64,000 nt of DNA from Populus alba. Its lineage: Eukaryota; Streptophyta; Magnoliopsida; Malpighiales; Salicaceae. The stretch is from NCBI RefSeq assembly GCF_005239225.2, contig NC_133294.1, forward strand, positions 18,861,631 to 18,925,630, written 5' to 3'. Of the stretch, positions 11,800 through 24,126 are shown piece by piece. The notes beneath the pieces were generated by a model. The model was not told where the DNA came from and searched no databases. It saw only the letters and a list, made by a program, of their open reading frames with translations. The number at the start of each line of letters is the position of its first letter. Position 1 is the stretch's first letter. The position numbers and the translations under genes were made by a program.

Positions 11800-13404
11800 C
11801 TTTTAATATAATATTAAAACCTTACTACCCATACGGTCATGAGTTTGAATAGTACAATTTTTATTTATTTAATAAAAAATAAGTATAAAATTATGCAACT
11901 TTATTTAAATTTCAAGTATAAAAATTTTTATTTTGAAAAAATATATTTGAAAAAATAATATAAATTATATTTGAAAATTTTAATTTAAAATTTTAAATAT
12001 TTTTATTTTAATAGTTTGATTTATACGGTTCAGCGTATACTTCCTATTTCTTTTCCAAAAAACAAGTCATAATGAAATGAAAATTTAAAAGGTTTTATAA
12101 ATGCAACAAATGTGAGCGTGAGATATTCTTTGATCTAACACAAAAGTCTTAAAGGACAGTCAGTTGTTATCCTCTGTTAGGTGGATACTTTTGAAAAACT
12201 TATCTGTTGGATCGATGGTTTTCATTATCCTAATTAAAATTCACGTTCAAGATAAGGGTTTCATTTATGGCTAAACAACTTCTTTATTTATTCATCTTTT
12301 TTTTACTAAAGATTCAATTTAGAGAGGCCCCGCCCTGTTCTTGGGGTTTGGGGGCGGGATGGAGCATCTGTTTTTTTTATACATATAATTGTCATTTATA
12401 CTGTTATCTGTGTCTTCACGTCACCGATTCACTGTTTATCAATGAACTCCAGAATTAACAGGAAGCATAGCATGTGGAAAAGGGCAAATAGAGGACAGCC
12501 ACCCACCTTGTCCTTTCAAAGCCTGGAATATGATCATATATAGCAACTGTTCAAAGGAGCAAAGGTAAAGGTAAAGAGGTAAAGAAGCTTCCATTGTTGG
12601 TGCCTCTGCCAAGTAGCAGTTCAAAAAAGAAAAAAAAAAAAAAGGAAAAGAAAAGAAAAGAAAAGAAAGGGGCCCTTAAATATCAAAATCTTCATTATAA
12701 TGTGGCCGACGCGATGACTAGTTACAGTCACATGGTTCCATAACAAGAGCGATCAATGGGCCCAGGTTCCACCAAGTCCAAGACGAGGGTGTGCAAGTCC
12801 AGGGAGTTGCAGGCAAGGGCTCGTAAGTCTCTAGACAAGTGAGGCGGAGGAGGAGGAGGGGGAGGGGGAGGGGGAGGGGGAGGAGCAGAATGCACAACAG
12901 TTGCAAGTTTCATTCGCCACAAGTGGTATCCATCCTCCATGGCCTCCCATTGGGTTGTCAGAACGCTAGCTTCTGGTTTGACCAATCGATTAAAGGCAAA
13001 GGGAGTTTTGATTTTACCCTTTTCTTTATTCAAGTGGTTTGTCTTCCTTGATTAGCGGGCGGTGGGAGGGGGGGAGGGAGCTTGTCAAAGTGGGTAGTGG
13101 CAGTGGCAATTCAGCAGTCAAAGGGGAAAAAAAAGGAAGCAAAACAACAAGAAAAGAAAAAGAAGTGAACGCGTTAATTAGAAGGGTAAAAGAGAGGCAT
13201 CCAGCTTTATTATTTCCCTTTACTACTGCCAATTAATCCATTCCAAATACCAGCCTGAAGCACATTTGGACCTCAATCTTTTTTTTTTTTTTTTTCCTTT
13301 TGCTGAAACGAGGAAGCGTTTAATAGCGATTAAAAAAATGAAGAATAATCACAGAAATGAGTAACTAATACAGAAGTGATTTTTAAGGGTATATAAATTA
13401 ATTA
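11800..13404. other. intergenic, no supported gene
   Basis: An AT-rich part is followed by a GC-richer island at about 12310-13240. Short frames exist on both strands of the island, including one of 101 codons with a polyproline run, but that run merely reflects a GGGGGA purine repeat. No family is recognised. It could be an unannotated non-coding transcript or a promoter-proximal relic. Confidence 0.45.
12841..12894. repeat. G-rich (GGA/GGGGGA)n purine tract
   Basis: GGAGGA passes into repeated GGGGGA units on the + strand. It is a candidate for G-quadruplex or triplex formation, judged from base composition only. Confidence 0.85.
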
Positions 13405-13716
13405 TTAATGATGTTTGGTGTGTTAATAAATTGATATATCAAATGTTATGGAAGTGATGATCGATGAAAATGAAATTAAAAATTATTCAATTTATTTTTA
13501 ATAATAATAAATTGCTGCTGTTATTTTTTAAAGTATTTTTTATTTAAAAAAAACATGTTAAAAATATTTTTTTTATTTTTTTAAAAATCATTTTTGATAT
13601 CAACATATCAAAATAATTTGAAAATATAAAAAATATAATAATTTAAAGCAAAAAAAAAAGAGAAAAAAAATTTAAATTTTTTGAAAAGCACTTTTCCACC
13701 GCAATGCCAAACACCT
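13405..13716. mobile_element. MITE-like AT-rich element
   Basis: The left end is near tgatgtttggtgtg; the right end is gcaatgccaaacacc, which reads ggtgtttggcattgc in reverse. The interior carries the family core (atttttgatatcaacatatc, caaaataattt) and gaaaagcacttttccacc. It is the clearest copy of this dispersed family in the window. The exact left boundary is uncertain. Confidence 0.5.
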
Positions 13717-13927
13717 ATATAATAGATATGTAGGTCAAAAATCAAAATGACCCATGAAAGGAATAGCAAAAGCAAATCAGAATTCAAGCACCCAAATTAA
13801 AGATGATAACAAATCCAGAATTCTTGTTGAAATTAGTGAAAGATTACCTACTCATGCATGGCTGTATACTGTTGAAGTTAGGGAAAGACTACCTCCTCAG
13901 CCAAATCTAAATAATATATAAAAAGTT

Positions 13928-14777
13928 TCTATCGAACAACACAAAACAAACGGCCATTCCTTCTAGAAATACCGGTTTATTTCTTACTTGCATTCTCTTC
14001 TTTTCCCGTTTCCTTTTTTCTTATAGTTTGATTTCCTTCTTCTTATAGTAGCCTTTTCATTCTTAGAAAACAAACAACCATGAACATATCATCTAAAAAA
14101 AATGTTTTCATGCTTTAAGCAACCTATGTTGTATCTTAGACATTTCAGCAAAAACAAGTCCAAGTACAAATCCTATGAGTTCGCTGCTGTTCAGATGAGT
14201 TTTAAAATTTATTTTGTGTTTGGGTGTGTTTAATTGTTTTATTTTTTCATTTTTAAATAATTAACTATTGTGTTTTTTTCTTGGCAGAATAAACAGAGGA
14301 TTGATAGTTATATAGATAAAATTTTTATACTAACACCTACATTTCACAACCACCTAGTGAGTTTTTACATTTTCAAGGTGGATTTCTTTGGCATTTTAAA
14401 AAAAAACTCCTGCATATATGAAATAGTCCGTTGTTGATTTTCTTGAAAACCAAAGTATCAAAGTAGATTATCTTTCTTACAAACAAAGACTAACTGCCCC
14501 TATTTACAAAATACAACCCCTTTCATCCCAGGACCTAGAAGATCCTTTTGATTTGATATTGTTTACTGATGCATCTGGCTTATCTAATGTATCTACCAGA
14601 TATGCAATAGGAGCTTTTATCCTACACTGGGATGGGGAAGGTTGGAAAACTTATCATAGGTCAGAAATTATGCAAGCATGTGTCATATCAAAATTGAAAG
14701 TGTGCACTAGGATGGGATCTAAAACTGGAATACAAAAGTTAACATTTCTACTAACAAGATTTGGTTACTAAAAAGTT
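13928..14777 (+). pseudogene. array unit 1, decayed two-exon gene
   Basis: Exon 1 from ATG 14102 to 14194. The donor is mutated (cag|atgagt). Exon 2 begins at 14288; it is disrupted by an A-run indel and a TAG at 14424-14426. The 3' part (14553-14771) is open to the normal TAA. Confidence 0.8.
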
Positions 14778-15619
14778 TCTATCGAACAACACAAAACAAA
14801 CAACCCTTCATTCTAGAAATACTGGTTTCCTTCTTTACTTGCTTTCTCTTCTTTTCTCGTTTCCCTTTTTCTTATAGTTTGTTTTCCTTTTTCTTATACT
14901 AGCCCTTTCATTTTTAGAAAACAAACAACCATGAACATATCATCTAAAAAAATGTTTTCATGCTTTAAACAACCCATGTTGAATCTTAGACATTTCAGCA
15001 AAAGCAAGTCCAAGCAGAAATCCTATGAGTTTGCTGCTGATCAGGTGTGTTTTAAAATTTATTTTGTGTTTGGGTGTGTTTAACTGTTTTATTTTTTCAT
15101 TTTAAAATAATTCACTATTGTGTTTTTTTCTTGGCAGATTAAACAGAGGATTGATAGTTATATAGATAAAACTTTTATAGTACCACCTACATTTCACAAC
15201 CACCCAACGAGTTTTTACATTTCTAAGGTGGATTTGTATGGCATTTTAAAACAAACTCCTGCATATATGAAAGAGTGTGTTGTTGATTTTCTTAAAAACC
15301 AAAGTATCAAAGAAGATTATCTTTTTTACAAACAAAAACTAACCGACCTTATTTATAAAATACAACTCCCTTATCTAATTTACCCAAGGACCTAGAAGAT
15401 CCTCATGATTTGATACTATTTACTGATGCATTTGGCTTATCTAATGTATCTACCAGATATGCAATAGGAGCTTTTATCCTACACTGGGATGGGGAAGGTT
15501 GGAAAACTTATCATAGGTCAGAAATTGTGCAAGCACGTGTCATATCAAAATTGAAATTGTGCACTAGGATGGGATCTAAAACTGGAATACAAAAGTTGAC
15601 ATTTCTACTAACAAGGTTT
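14778..15619 (+). pseudogene. array unit 2, splice-competent but truncated
   Basis: Exon 1 is intact (14931-15044, 38 codons), donor gtgtgt, acceptor ttggcag. Exon 2 is open from 15138 to a stop at 15395 (after a frameshift near the PPSP block), so about 123 aa could be made. The LFTDA block is in another frame. The unit lacks a few bases at its 3' end. Confidence 0.8.
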
Positions 15620-16469
15620 TCTATCGAACAACACAAAACAAACGACCCTTCCTTCTAGAAATACAGGTTTCCTTCTTTACTTGATTTCTCTTCTTTTCTC
15701 GTTTCCCTTCTTCTTATAGTTTGTTTTCCTTCTTGTTATAGTAGCCTTTTCATTCTTAGAAAACAAACAACCTAGAACATATCATCTAAAAAAATGTTTT
15801 CATGCTTTAAACAACCCACGTTGTATCTTAGACATTTAAGCAAAAGCAAGCCCAAGCACAAATCCTATGAGTTTGCTGTTGAACAGGTGAGTTTTAAAAT
15901 TTATTTTCTGTTTGGGTGTGTTTAACTGTTTTAATTTTTCATTTTAAAATAATTAACTATTGCGTTTTTTTCTTGGTAGAATAAACAGAGGAATGATAGT
16001 TATATAGATAAAAATTTTATACTACCACCTACATTTCACAACCACCCAGCGAGTGTTAACATTTCCAATGTGGATTTGTATGGCATTTTAAAACAAACTC
16101 CTGAAGATATGAAAGAGTGTGTTGTTGACTTTCTTAAAAATCAAAGTATCAAAGTAGATTATCTTTCTTACAAACAAAGACAAACCGCCCAATTTATAAA
16201 ATACACCCCCCTTCATCCCAAGACCTAGAAGTTCCTCATGATTTGATACTGTTTACTGATGCATCTGGCTTATTTAACGTATCTACTAGATATGCAATAG
16301 GAGCTTTTATCCTAAACTAGGATGGGGAAGGTTGGAAAACTAAGAATAGGTCTGAAATTGTGCAAGCAGGTGTCATATCAAAATTGGAATTGCGTACTAG
16401 GATGGGATATAAAATTGGAATACAAAAGTTGACATTTCTGCTAACAAGTTTTTGTTACTAATAAGTTTT
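15620..16469 (+). pseudogene. array unit 3, frameshifted
   Basis: The first ATG is lost (cctagaac). The internal ATG gives exon 1 at 15794-15886, with donor gtgagt and acceptor ggtag. Exon 2 from 15980 is open until a one-base loss in the TDPIYK region, and a TAG follows. Confidence 0.78.
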
Positions 16470-17320
16470 TCTATCGAATAACACAGAACAAGCGACCCTT
16501 CCTTCTAGAAATACCAGTTTCCTTCTTTACTTGCTTTCTCTTCTTTTCTCGTTTCCCTTCTTCTTATAGTTTGTTTTCCTTCTTTTTATAGTAGACCTTT
16601 CAGTCTTAGTAAAAAAACAACCATGAACATATCATCTAAAAAAATGTTTTCATGCTTTAAACAACCCATGTTGTATTTTAGACATTTCAGCAAAAGCAAG
16701 TCCAAGCACAAATCCTATGAGTCTACTGCTGATCAGGTGTGTTTTAATATTTATTTTGTGGTTGGGTATGTTTAATTGTTTTATTTTTTCATTTTAAAAT
16801 AATTAACTATTGTGTTTTTTTCTTGGCGGATTAAATAGAGGATTGATAGTTATATAGATAAAAATTTTATACTACGACCTACATTTCACAACCACCCAGC
16901 GAGTTTTTACATTTCCAAGGTGGATTTGTATGGCATTTTAAAGCAAACTCCTGCATATATGAAAGAGTGTGTTGTTGACTTTCTTAAAAACAAAAGTATC
17001 AAAGTAGATTATCTTTCTTACAAACAAAGACTAACTGGCCCTATTTACAAAATACAGCCCCCTTCACCCTATGACCTAGAAGATCCTCATGTTTTGATAC
17101 AATTTACTGATGCATCTGCCTTATTTAATGTATCTACCAGATATGCAATATGAGCTTTTATCCTACACTAGGATGGGGAAGGTTGGTAAACTTATAATAG
17201 GTCTGAAATTATGCAAGTAGGTGTCATATCAAAATTGAAATTGTGAACTTGGATGGGATCTAAAATTGGAATATAAAACTTGACATTTCTACTAACAAGT
17301 TTTTGTTACTAACAAGTTTT
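16470..17320 (+). pseudogene. array unit 4, acceptor lost, early stop
   Basis: Exon 1 is intact (16623-16736). The acceptor is cgg instead of cag, and exon 2 has TAG at its third codon (16836-16838). The downstream part is open at 16920-17153, ending in a TGA that is shared with unit 5. Confidence 0.8.
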
Positions 17321-18168
17321 TCTATCGAACAACACCGAACAAACGACCCTTCCTTCTAGAAATACCAGTTTCCTTCTTACTTGCTTTCTCTTCTTTTCTC
17401 GTTTCCCTTCTTCTTTAATTTGTTTTCCTTGTTCTTATAGTAGCCCTTTCATTCTTAGAAAACAAACAACCATGAACATATCATCTAAAAAAATGTTTTC
17501 ATCCTTTAAACAACCCATGTTGTATCTTAGACATTTCAGCAAAAGCAAGTCCAACCACAAATCCTATGAGTTTGTTGCTCATCAAGTGAGTTTCAACATA
17601 TATTTTGTGTTTGGGTGTGTTTAACTGTTTTATTTTTTCATTTTCAAATAATTAACTATTGTGTTTTATCTTGGCAGATTAAAGAGAGGATTGATAGTTA
17701 TATAGATAAAAAATGTATACTACTACCTCAATTTCACAACCACCCAGCGAGTTTTTACATTTCCAAGGTGTATTTGTATGACATTTTAAAACAAACTCCT
17801 GCATATATGAAAGAGTGTGTTGTTGACTTTCTTAAAAACAAAAGTATCAAAGTAGATTATCTTTCTTACAAACAAAGACTAACTGGCCCTATTTACAAAA
17901 TACAGCCCCCTTCACCCTATGACCTAGAAGATCCTCATGTTTTGATACAATTTACTGATGCATCTGCCTTATTTAATGTATCTACCAGATATGCAATATG
18001 AGCTTTTATCCTACACTAGGATGGGGAAGGTTGGTAAACTTATAATAGGTCTGAAATTATGCAAGTAGGTGTTATATCAAAATTGAAATTGTGCACTAAG
18101 ATAGGATCTGAAATTGGAATTCAAAAGTTGACATTTCTACTAACAATGTTTTGTTACTAACAAGTTTT
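17321..18168 (+). pseudogene. array unit 5, splice-competent, truncated
   Basis: Exon 1 17472-17585 (ends CAA), donor gtgagt, acceptor ggcag. Exon 2 is open from 17678 to TGA at 17999-18001, which would give about 145 aa ending just after STRYAI. Its 3' half is nearly identical to unit 4, including the same TGA and a later TAG. Confidence 0.8.
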
Positions 18169-19019
18169 TCTATCGAACAACACAGAACAAAGAGCCCTTC
18201 CTACTAGAAATACCGGTTTCCTTCTTCACTTGCATTCTCTTCTTTTCTCGTTTCCCTTCTTCTTGTAGTTTCTTTTCCTTCTTCTTATAGTAGCCCTTTC
18301 ATTCTTAGAAAACAAACAACCATGAATATATCATCTAAAAATATGTTTTCATCCTTTAAACAACCCATGTTGTATCTTAGACATTTCAGCAAAAGCAAGT
18401 TCAACCATAAATCCTATGAGTTTGCTGCTCATCAGGTGCTTTTTAAAATTTATTTTGTGGTTGGGTATGTTTAACTGTTTTATTTTTTCATTTTAAAATA
18501 ATTAACTATTGTGTTTTTTCTTGGCAGATTAAATAGAGGATTGATAATTATATAGATAAACAAATTTATACTACCACCTACATTTCACAACCACCCATCG
18601 AGTTTTTACGTTTCCAAGGTGGATTTGTATGGCATTTAAAAACAAACTCCTACATATATGGAAGACTCTGTTGTTGATTTTCTTAAAAACCAAGGTATCA
18701 AAGTAGATTATCTTTCTTACAAACAAAGACTACTCGACTCTATTTACATAATACAACCCCCTTCACCCTATGACCTTGAAGTTACTCATGATTTGATACT
18801 GTTTACTGATGCATCTGGCTTATCTAATGTATCTACCAGATATGTAATAGGAGCTTTTATCCTATACTGGGATGGGGAAGGTTGGAAAACTTATAATAGG
18901 TCTGAAATTGTGCAAGGATGTGTCATATCAAAATTGCAATTATGCACTAGGATGGCATCTAAAATTTGAATACAAAAGTTCACATTTCTACTAACAAGAT
19001 TTGGTTACTAAATAGTTTT
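18169..19019 (+). pseudogene. array unit 6, early stop in exon 2
   Basis: Exon 1 intact (18322-18435), donor gtgctt, acceptor ggcag. TAG lies at 18534-18536 in exon 2 and a frameshift follows in ggcatttaaaaac. The 3' part, 18658-18969, is open through LFTDASG and GEGWKTY. Confidence 0.8.
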
Positions 19020-19872
19020 TCTATCGAACAACACGGAACAAACAACCTTCATTCTAGAAATATTGATTTCCTTCTTTACTTGCTTTCTCTTCTTTTCTCG
19101 TTTCCCTTCTTCTTATAGTTTGTTTTCCATCTTTTTATAGTAGCCCTTTCATTCTTTGAAGAAAAAAAAACAACCATCAGCATAACATTTAAAAAAATGT
19201 TTTCATGCTTTAAACAACCCATGTTGTATCTTAGATATTTCAGCAAAAGCAAGTCCAACCACAAATCCTATGAGTTTGCTGTTGATCAGGTGTGTTTTAA
19301 AATTTATTTTATGTTTGGGTGTGTTTAACTGTTTTATTTTTTCATTTTGAAATAATTAACTATTGTGTTTCTTTCTTGGCAGATTAAACAAAGGATTGAT
19401 AGTTATATAGATAAAAATTTTATACTACCACCTACATTTCACAACCACTCAGCAAGTTTTTACATTTCCACGGTGGATTTGTATGGCATTTTAAAACAAA
19501 CTCCTGCATATATGAAAGAGTGTGTTGTTAATTTTCTTAAAAACCATAGTATCAAAGTAGATTATCTTTCTTACAAACAAAGACTAACCAGCTCTATTTA
19601 CAAAATACAACCCCCTTCACCCTAGGACGTAGAAAATGCTTGTGATTTGATATTGTTTACTGATGCATCTGGCTATTTAACGTATCTACTAGATATGTAA
19701 TATTTGCTTTTAGCCTACACTGGGATGGGGAAAGTTGGAAAACTTATAATAGGTCAGAAATTATACAAGCAGGTGTCATATCAAAATTGAAACTGTGCAC
19801 TAGGATGGGATCTAAAATTGGAATACAAAAGTTGACATTTCTACTAACAATGTTTTAATACTAACAATTTTT
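19020..19872 (+). pseudogene. array unit 7, splice-competent, truncated
   Basis: Only the internal ATG remains (exon 1 19197-19289). Donor gtgtgt, acceptor ggcag. Exon 2 is open from 19383 to TAG at 19623-19625 (CCCTAG replacing CCCTAT), for about 111 aa. The same stop recurs in units 10 and 11. Confidence 0.8.
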
Positions 19873-20725
19873 TCTATCGAACAACACAGAACAAAGAGCC
19901 CTTTCTTCTAGAAATACTGGTTTCCTTCTTCACTTGCATTCTCTTCTTTTCTCGTTTCCCTTCTTCTTATAGTTTCTTTTCCTTCTTCTTATAGTAGGCC
20001 TTTCATTCTTAGAAAACAAACAACCATGAATATATCATCTAAAAAAAATATTTTCATCCTTTAAACAACCCATGTTGTATCTTAGACAATTCAGCAAAAG
20101 CAAGTCCAAGCATAAATCCTATAAGTTTGCTGCTGATCAGGTGATTTTTAAAATTTATTTTGTGGTTAGGTATGTTTAACTGTTTTATTTTTTCATTTAA
20201 AAATAAATAACTATTGTGTTTTTTTCTTGGCAGATTAAATAGAGGATTGATAGTTATATAGATAAAAATATTAATACTACCACCTACATTTCACAACCAC
20301 CCAGCGAGTTTTTACATTTCCAAGGTGGATTTGTATGGCATTTGAAAACAAACTCCTGCATATATGAAAAAATGTGTTGTTGATTTTCTTAAAAATCAAA
20401 GTATCAAAGTAGATTATCTTTCTTACAAACAAAGACTAACTGACCCTATTTACATAATACAACCCCCTTTGCCCAATGACCTAGAAGATCCTCATGATTT
20501 GATACTGTTTATTGATGCATCTGGCTTATCTAATGTATCTACCAGATATGCAATAGGAGCTTTTATCCTACACTTGGATGGGGAAGGTTGGAAAACTTAT
20601 AATAGGTCTGAAATTGTGCAAGTAGATGTCATATCAAAATTGAAATTATGCACTAGGATGGGATCTAAAATTGGAATACAAAACTTGACATTTCTACTAA
20701 CAAGTTTTTATTACTAACAAGTTTT
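19873..20725 (+). pseudogene. array unit 8, start and exon 2 damaged
   Basis: The internal ATG is ATA and the A-run length shifts the frame from the upstream ATG at 20026. Donor and acceptor are kept. TAG lies at 20240-20242. The 3' part (20364-20717) is open to the normal stop and carries LFIDASG in place of LFTDASG. Confidence 0.8.
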
Positions 20726-21574
20726 TCTATCGAACAACACCGAACAAACAACCCTTCCTTCTAGAAATACCGATTTCTTTCTTACTTGCTTTCTCTTCTT
20801 TTCTCGTTTCCCTTCTTTTTTAGTTTGTTTTCCGTGTTCTTATAGCAGCCCTATCATTCTTAGAAAACAAACAACCATGAACTTATCATCAAAAAAAAAT
20901 GTTTTCAAGCTTTAAACAACCCATGTTGTATCTTAGACATTTCAGCAAAAACAAGTCCAACCATAAATCCTATGAGTTTGCTGCTCATCGGGTGAGTTTC
21001 AAAATATATTTTGTGTTAGGGTGTGTTTAACTGTTTTATTTTTTCATTTTAAATAATTTACTATTGTGTTTTTTTCTTAGCAAATTAAACAGAGGATTGA
21101 TAGTTATATGGATAAAAATTTTATACTACTACCTCCATTTCATAACCACCGAGCGAGTTTTTACATTTCCAAGGTGGATTTGTATGGCATTTTAAAACAA
21201 ACTCCTGCATATATGAAATAGTCTGTTGTTGATTTTCTTGAAAACTAAAGTATCAAAGTAGATTATCTTTCTTACAAACAAACATTAACCGACCCTATTT
21301 ACATAATACAGCCCCCTTCACCCTATGACTTAGAAGATCCTCATGATTTGATACTGTTTACTGATGCATCTGGCTTATCTAATGTATCTACCAGATATGC
21401 AATAGGAGCTTGTATCCTATACTGGGATGGGGAAGGTTGGATAACTTATAATAGGTCTTAAATTATACAAGCATGTGTCATATCAAAATTGAAATTGTGC
21501 ACTAGGATGGGATCTAAAATTGGAATACAAAAGTTGACATTTCTACTAACAAGTTTTTGTTACTAAGAATTTTT
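20726..21574 (+). pseudogene. array unit 9, acceptor lost
   Basis: Exon 1 from the internal ATG, 20899-20991 (ends CGG). The acceptor is ttagcaa instead of cag. TAG lies at 21219-21221 in exon 2. The leader shares the aacaccgaac variant with unit 5. Confidence 0.78.
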
Positions 21575-22426
21575 TCTATCGAACAACACAGAACAAACGA
21601 CCCTTCCTTCTAGAAATACCGGTTTCTTTCTTTACTTGCTTTCTATTCTTTTCTCGTTTCCCTTCTTCTTATAGTTTGTTTTCCTTCTTTTTATAGTAGC
21701 CCTTTCATTCTTTAAAAAAAAAAAAACCATCAACATAACATTTAAAAAAATATTTTCATGCTTTAAACAACCCATGTTGTATCTTAGACATTTCAGCAAA
21801 AGCAAGTCCAACCACAAATCCTATGAGTTTGCTGCTGATCACGTGAGTTTTAAAATTTATTTTGTATTTGGATGTGTTTAACTCTTTTATTTTTTGATTT
21901 TAAAATAATTAACTATTGGGTTTTTTTCTTGGCAGATTAAACAAAGGATTCATAGTTATATAGATAAAAAATTTATACTACCACCTACATTTCACAACCA
22001 CCCAGCGAGTTTTTACATTTCCAAGGTGGATTTGTATGGCATTTTAAAACAAACTCCTGCATATATGAAAGAGTCTATTGTTGATTTTCATAAAAACTAT
22101 AGTATCAAAGTAGATTATCTTTCTTACAAACAAAGACTAACCAGCCCTATTTACAAAATACAACCCCCTTCACCCTAGGACCTAAAAGATGCTTGTGATT
22201 TGATGCTGTTTACTGATGCATCTTGCTTATCTAATGTATCTACCAGATATGTAATATGAGCTTTTATCCTACACTGGGATGGGGAAGGTTGGAAAACTTA
22301 TAATAGGTCAGAAATTGTGCAAGCAGGTGTCATATCAAAATTGAAATTGTGCATAAGGATGGGATCTGAAATTGGAATACAAAAGTTAACATTTCTACTA
22401 ACAATGTTTTGTTATTAACAAGTTTT
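21575..22426 (+). pseudogene. array unit 10, no start, CCCTAG stop
   Basis: The exon 1 starts are mutated (catcaac, ata). Donor cac|gtgagt, acceptor ggcag at 21935. Exon 2 is open to TAG at 22176-22178. It shares multiple variants with unit 11. Confidence 0.78.
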
Positions 22427-23276
22427 TCTATCGAACAACACAGAAGAAAGAGCCCTTCCTTCTAGAAATACCGGTTTTCTTCTTTACTTGCTTTCTCTTC
22501 TTTTCTCGTTTCCCTTCTTCTTATAGTTTGTTTTCCTTCTTCTTATAGTAGGCCTTTCATTCTTTGAAAAAAACAACCATCAACATAACATTTTAAAAAA
22601 AAATTACATGCTTTAAACAAAGCATGTTGTATCTTAGACATTTCAGCAAAAGCAAGTCCAACCACAAATCCTATGAGTTTGCTGCTGATCACGTGAGTTT
22701 TAAAATTTATTTTGTGTTTAGGTGTGTTTAACTGTTTTATTTTTTCTTTTTAAAATAATTATCTATTGCGTTTTTTTATTAGCAGATTAAAAGAAGGATT
22801 GATAGTTATATAGATAAAAATTTTATACTACCACCTACATTTCACAACCACCCAGCGAGTTTTTACATTTCCAAGTTGGATTTGTATGGCATTTTAAAAC
22901 AAACTCCTGCATATATGAAAGAGTGTGTTGTTGATTTTCATAAAAACCATAGTATCAAAGTAGATTATCTTTCTTACAAACAAAGACTAACTAACCCTAT
23001 TTACAAAATACAACCCCCTTCACCCTAGGACCTAGAAGATGCTTGTGATTTGATACTGTTTACTGATGCATCTTGCTTATCTAATGTATCTACTAGATAT
23101 GTAATATGAGCTTTTATCCTACACTGAGATGGGGAAGGTTGAAAAACTTATAATAAGTCAGAAATTGTGCAAGCAGGTGTCATATCAAAATTGAAATTGT
23201 GCATTAGGATGGGATCTGAAATTGGAATACAAAAGTTGACATTTCTATTAACAATGTTTTGTTACTAAAAAGTTTT
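22427..23276 (+). pseudogene. array unit 11, no start, CCCTAG stop
   Basis: Exon 1 is damaged (aaaaattacatgc). Donor cac|gtgag, acceptor tagcag with exon 2 from 22786 to TAG at 23026-23028. It is a close sister of unit 10. Confidence 0.78.
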
Positions 23277-24126
23277 TTTATCGAACAACACAGAACAAAG
23301 AGCCCTTCCTTCTAGAAATACCAGTTTCCTTCTTCACTTGCGTCCTCTTCTTTTCTTGTTTCCCTTTTTCTTATAGTTTGTTTTCCTTCTTCTTATAGTA
23401 GGCCTTTCATTCTTAAAAAACAAACAACCATGAACATATCATCTAAAATTTTTTTTTCATCATTTAAACAACCCATGTTGTATCTTAGACATTTCAGCAA
23501 AAGCAAGTCCAAGCACAAATCCTATGAGTTTGTTGCTCATCAGTTGAGTTTTAAAATTTATTTTGCGTTTGGGTGTGTTAAACTGTTTTATTTTTTCATT
23601 TTAAAATAATTAACTATTGCCTTTTTTTCTTGGCAGATTAAACAGAGGATTGATAGTTATATAGATAGAAAATTTATACTACAACCTACATTTCACAACC
23701 ACCTAGCGAGTTTTTACATTTCCAAGGTGGATTTGTATGGCATTTTAAAACAAACTCCTGCATATATGAAAGAGTCTATTGTTGATTTTCTTAAAAACCA
23801 AAGTATCAAAGTAGATTACTTTCTTACAAACAAAAACTAACTGACCCTTTTTACATAATACAACCCCCTTCACCCTATGACCTAGAAGATCCTCATGATT
23901 TGATACTGTTTACTGATGCATCTGGCTTATCTAATGTATCTACTAGATATGCAATAGGAGCTTTTATCCTACACTGGGATGGGGAAGGTTGGAAAACTTA
24001 TAATAGGTCTTAAATTATGCAAGCACGTGTCATATCAAAATTGAAATTGTGCACTAGGATGGGATCTAAAATTGAAATACAAAAGTTAACATTTCTAGTA
24101 ACAAGTTTTTGTTACTAAGAATTTTT
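23277..24126 (+). pseudogene. array unit 12, donor lost, frameshifted
   Basis: The internal ATG is replaced by a T-rich run. Donor cag|ttgagt has lost GT. Exon 2 from 23637 carries a deletion in gattactttc (about 23815) that shifts the frame. The unit anchor itself has one change (tttatcg). Confidence 0.78.

Noticed and set aside
12728..13033. 101-aa minus frame with polyproline
   Set aside because: The polyproline is read from a GGGGGA purine repeat, and the rest has no similarity. The opposite frame over the same repeat is also open.
19076..19264. Minus-strand frames in the tandem units (also 21632-21817)
   Set aside because: They arise from reading the pyrimidine leader and exon 1 backwards. 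They recur only because the unit is repeated.
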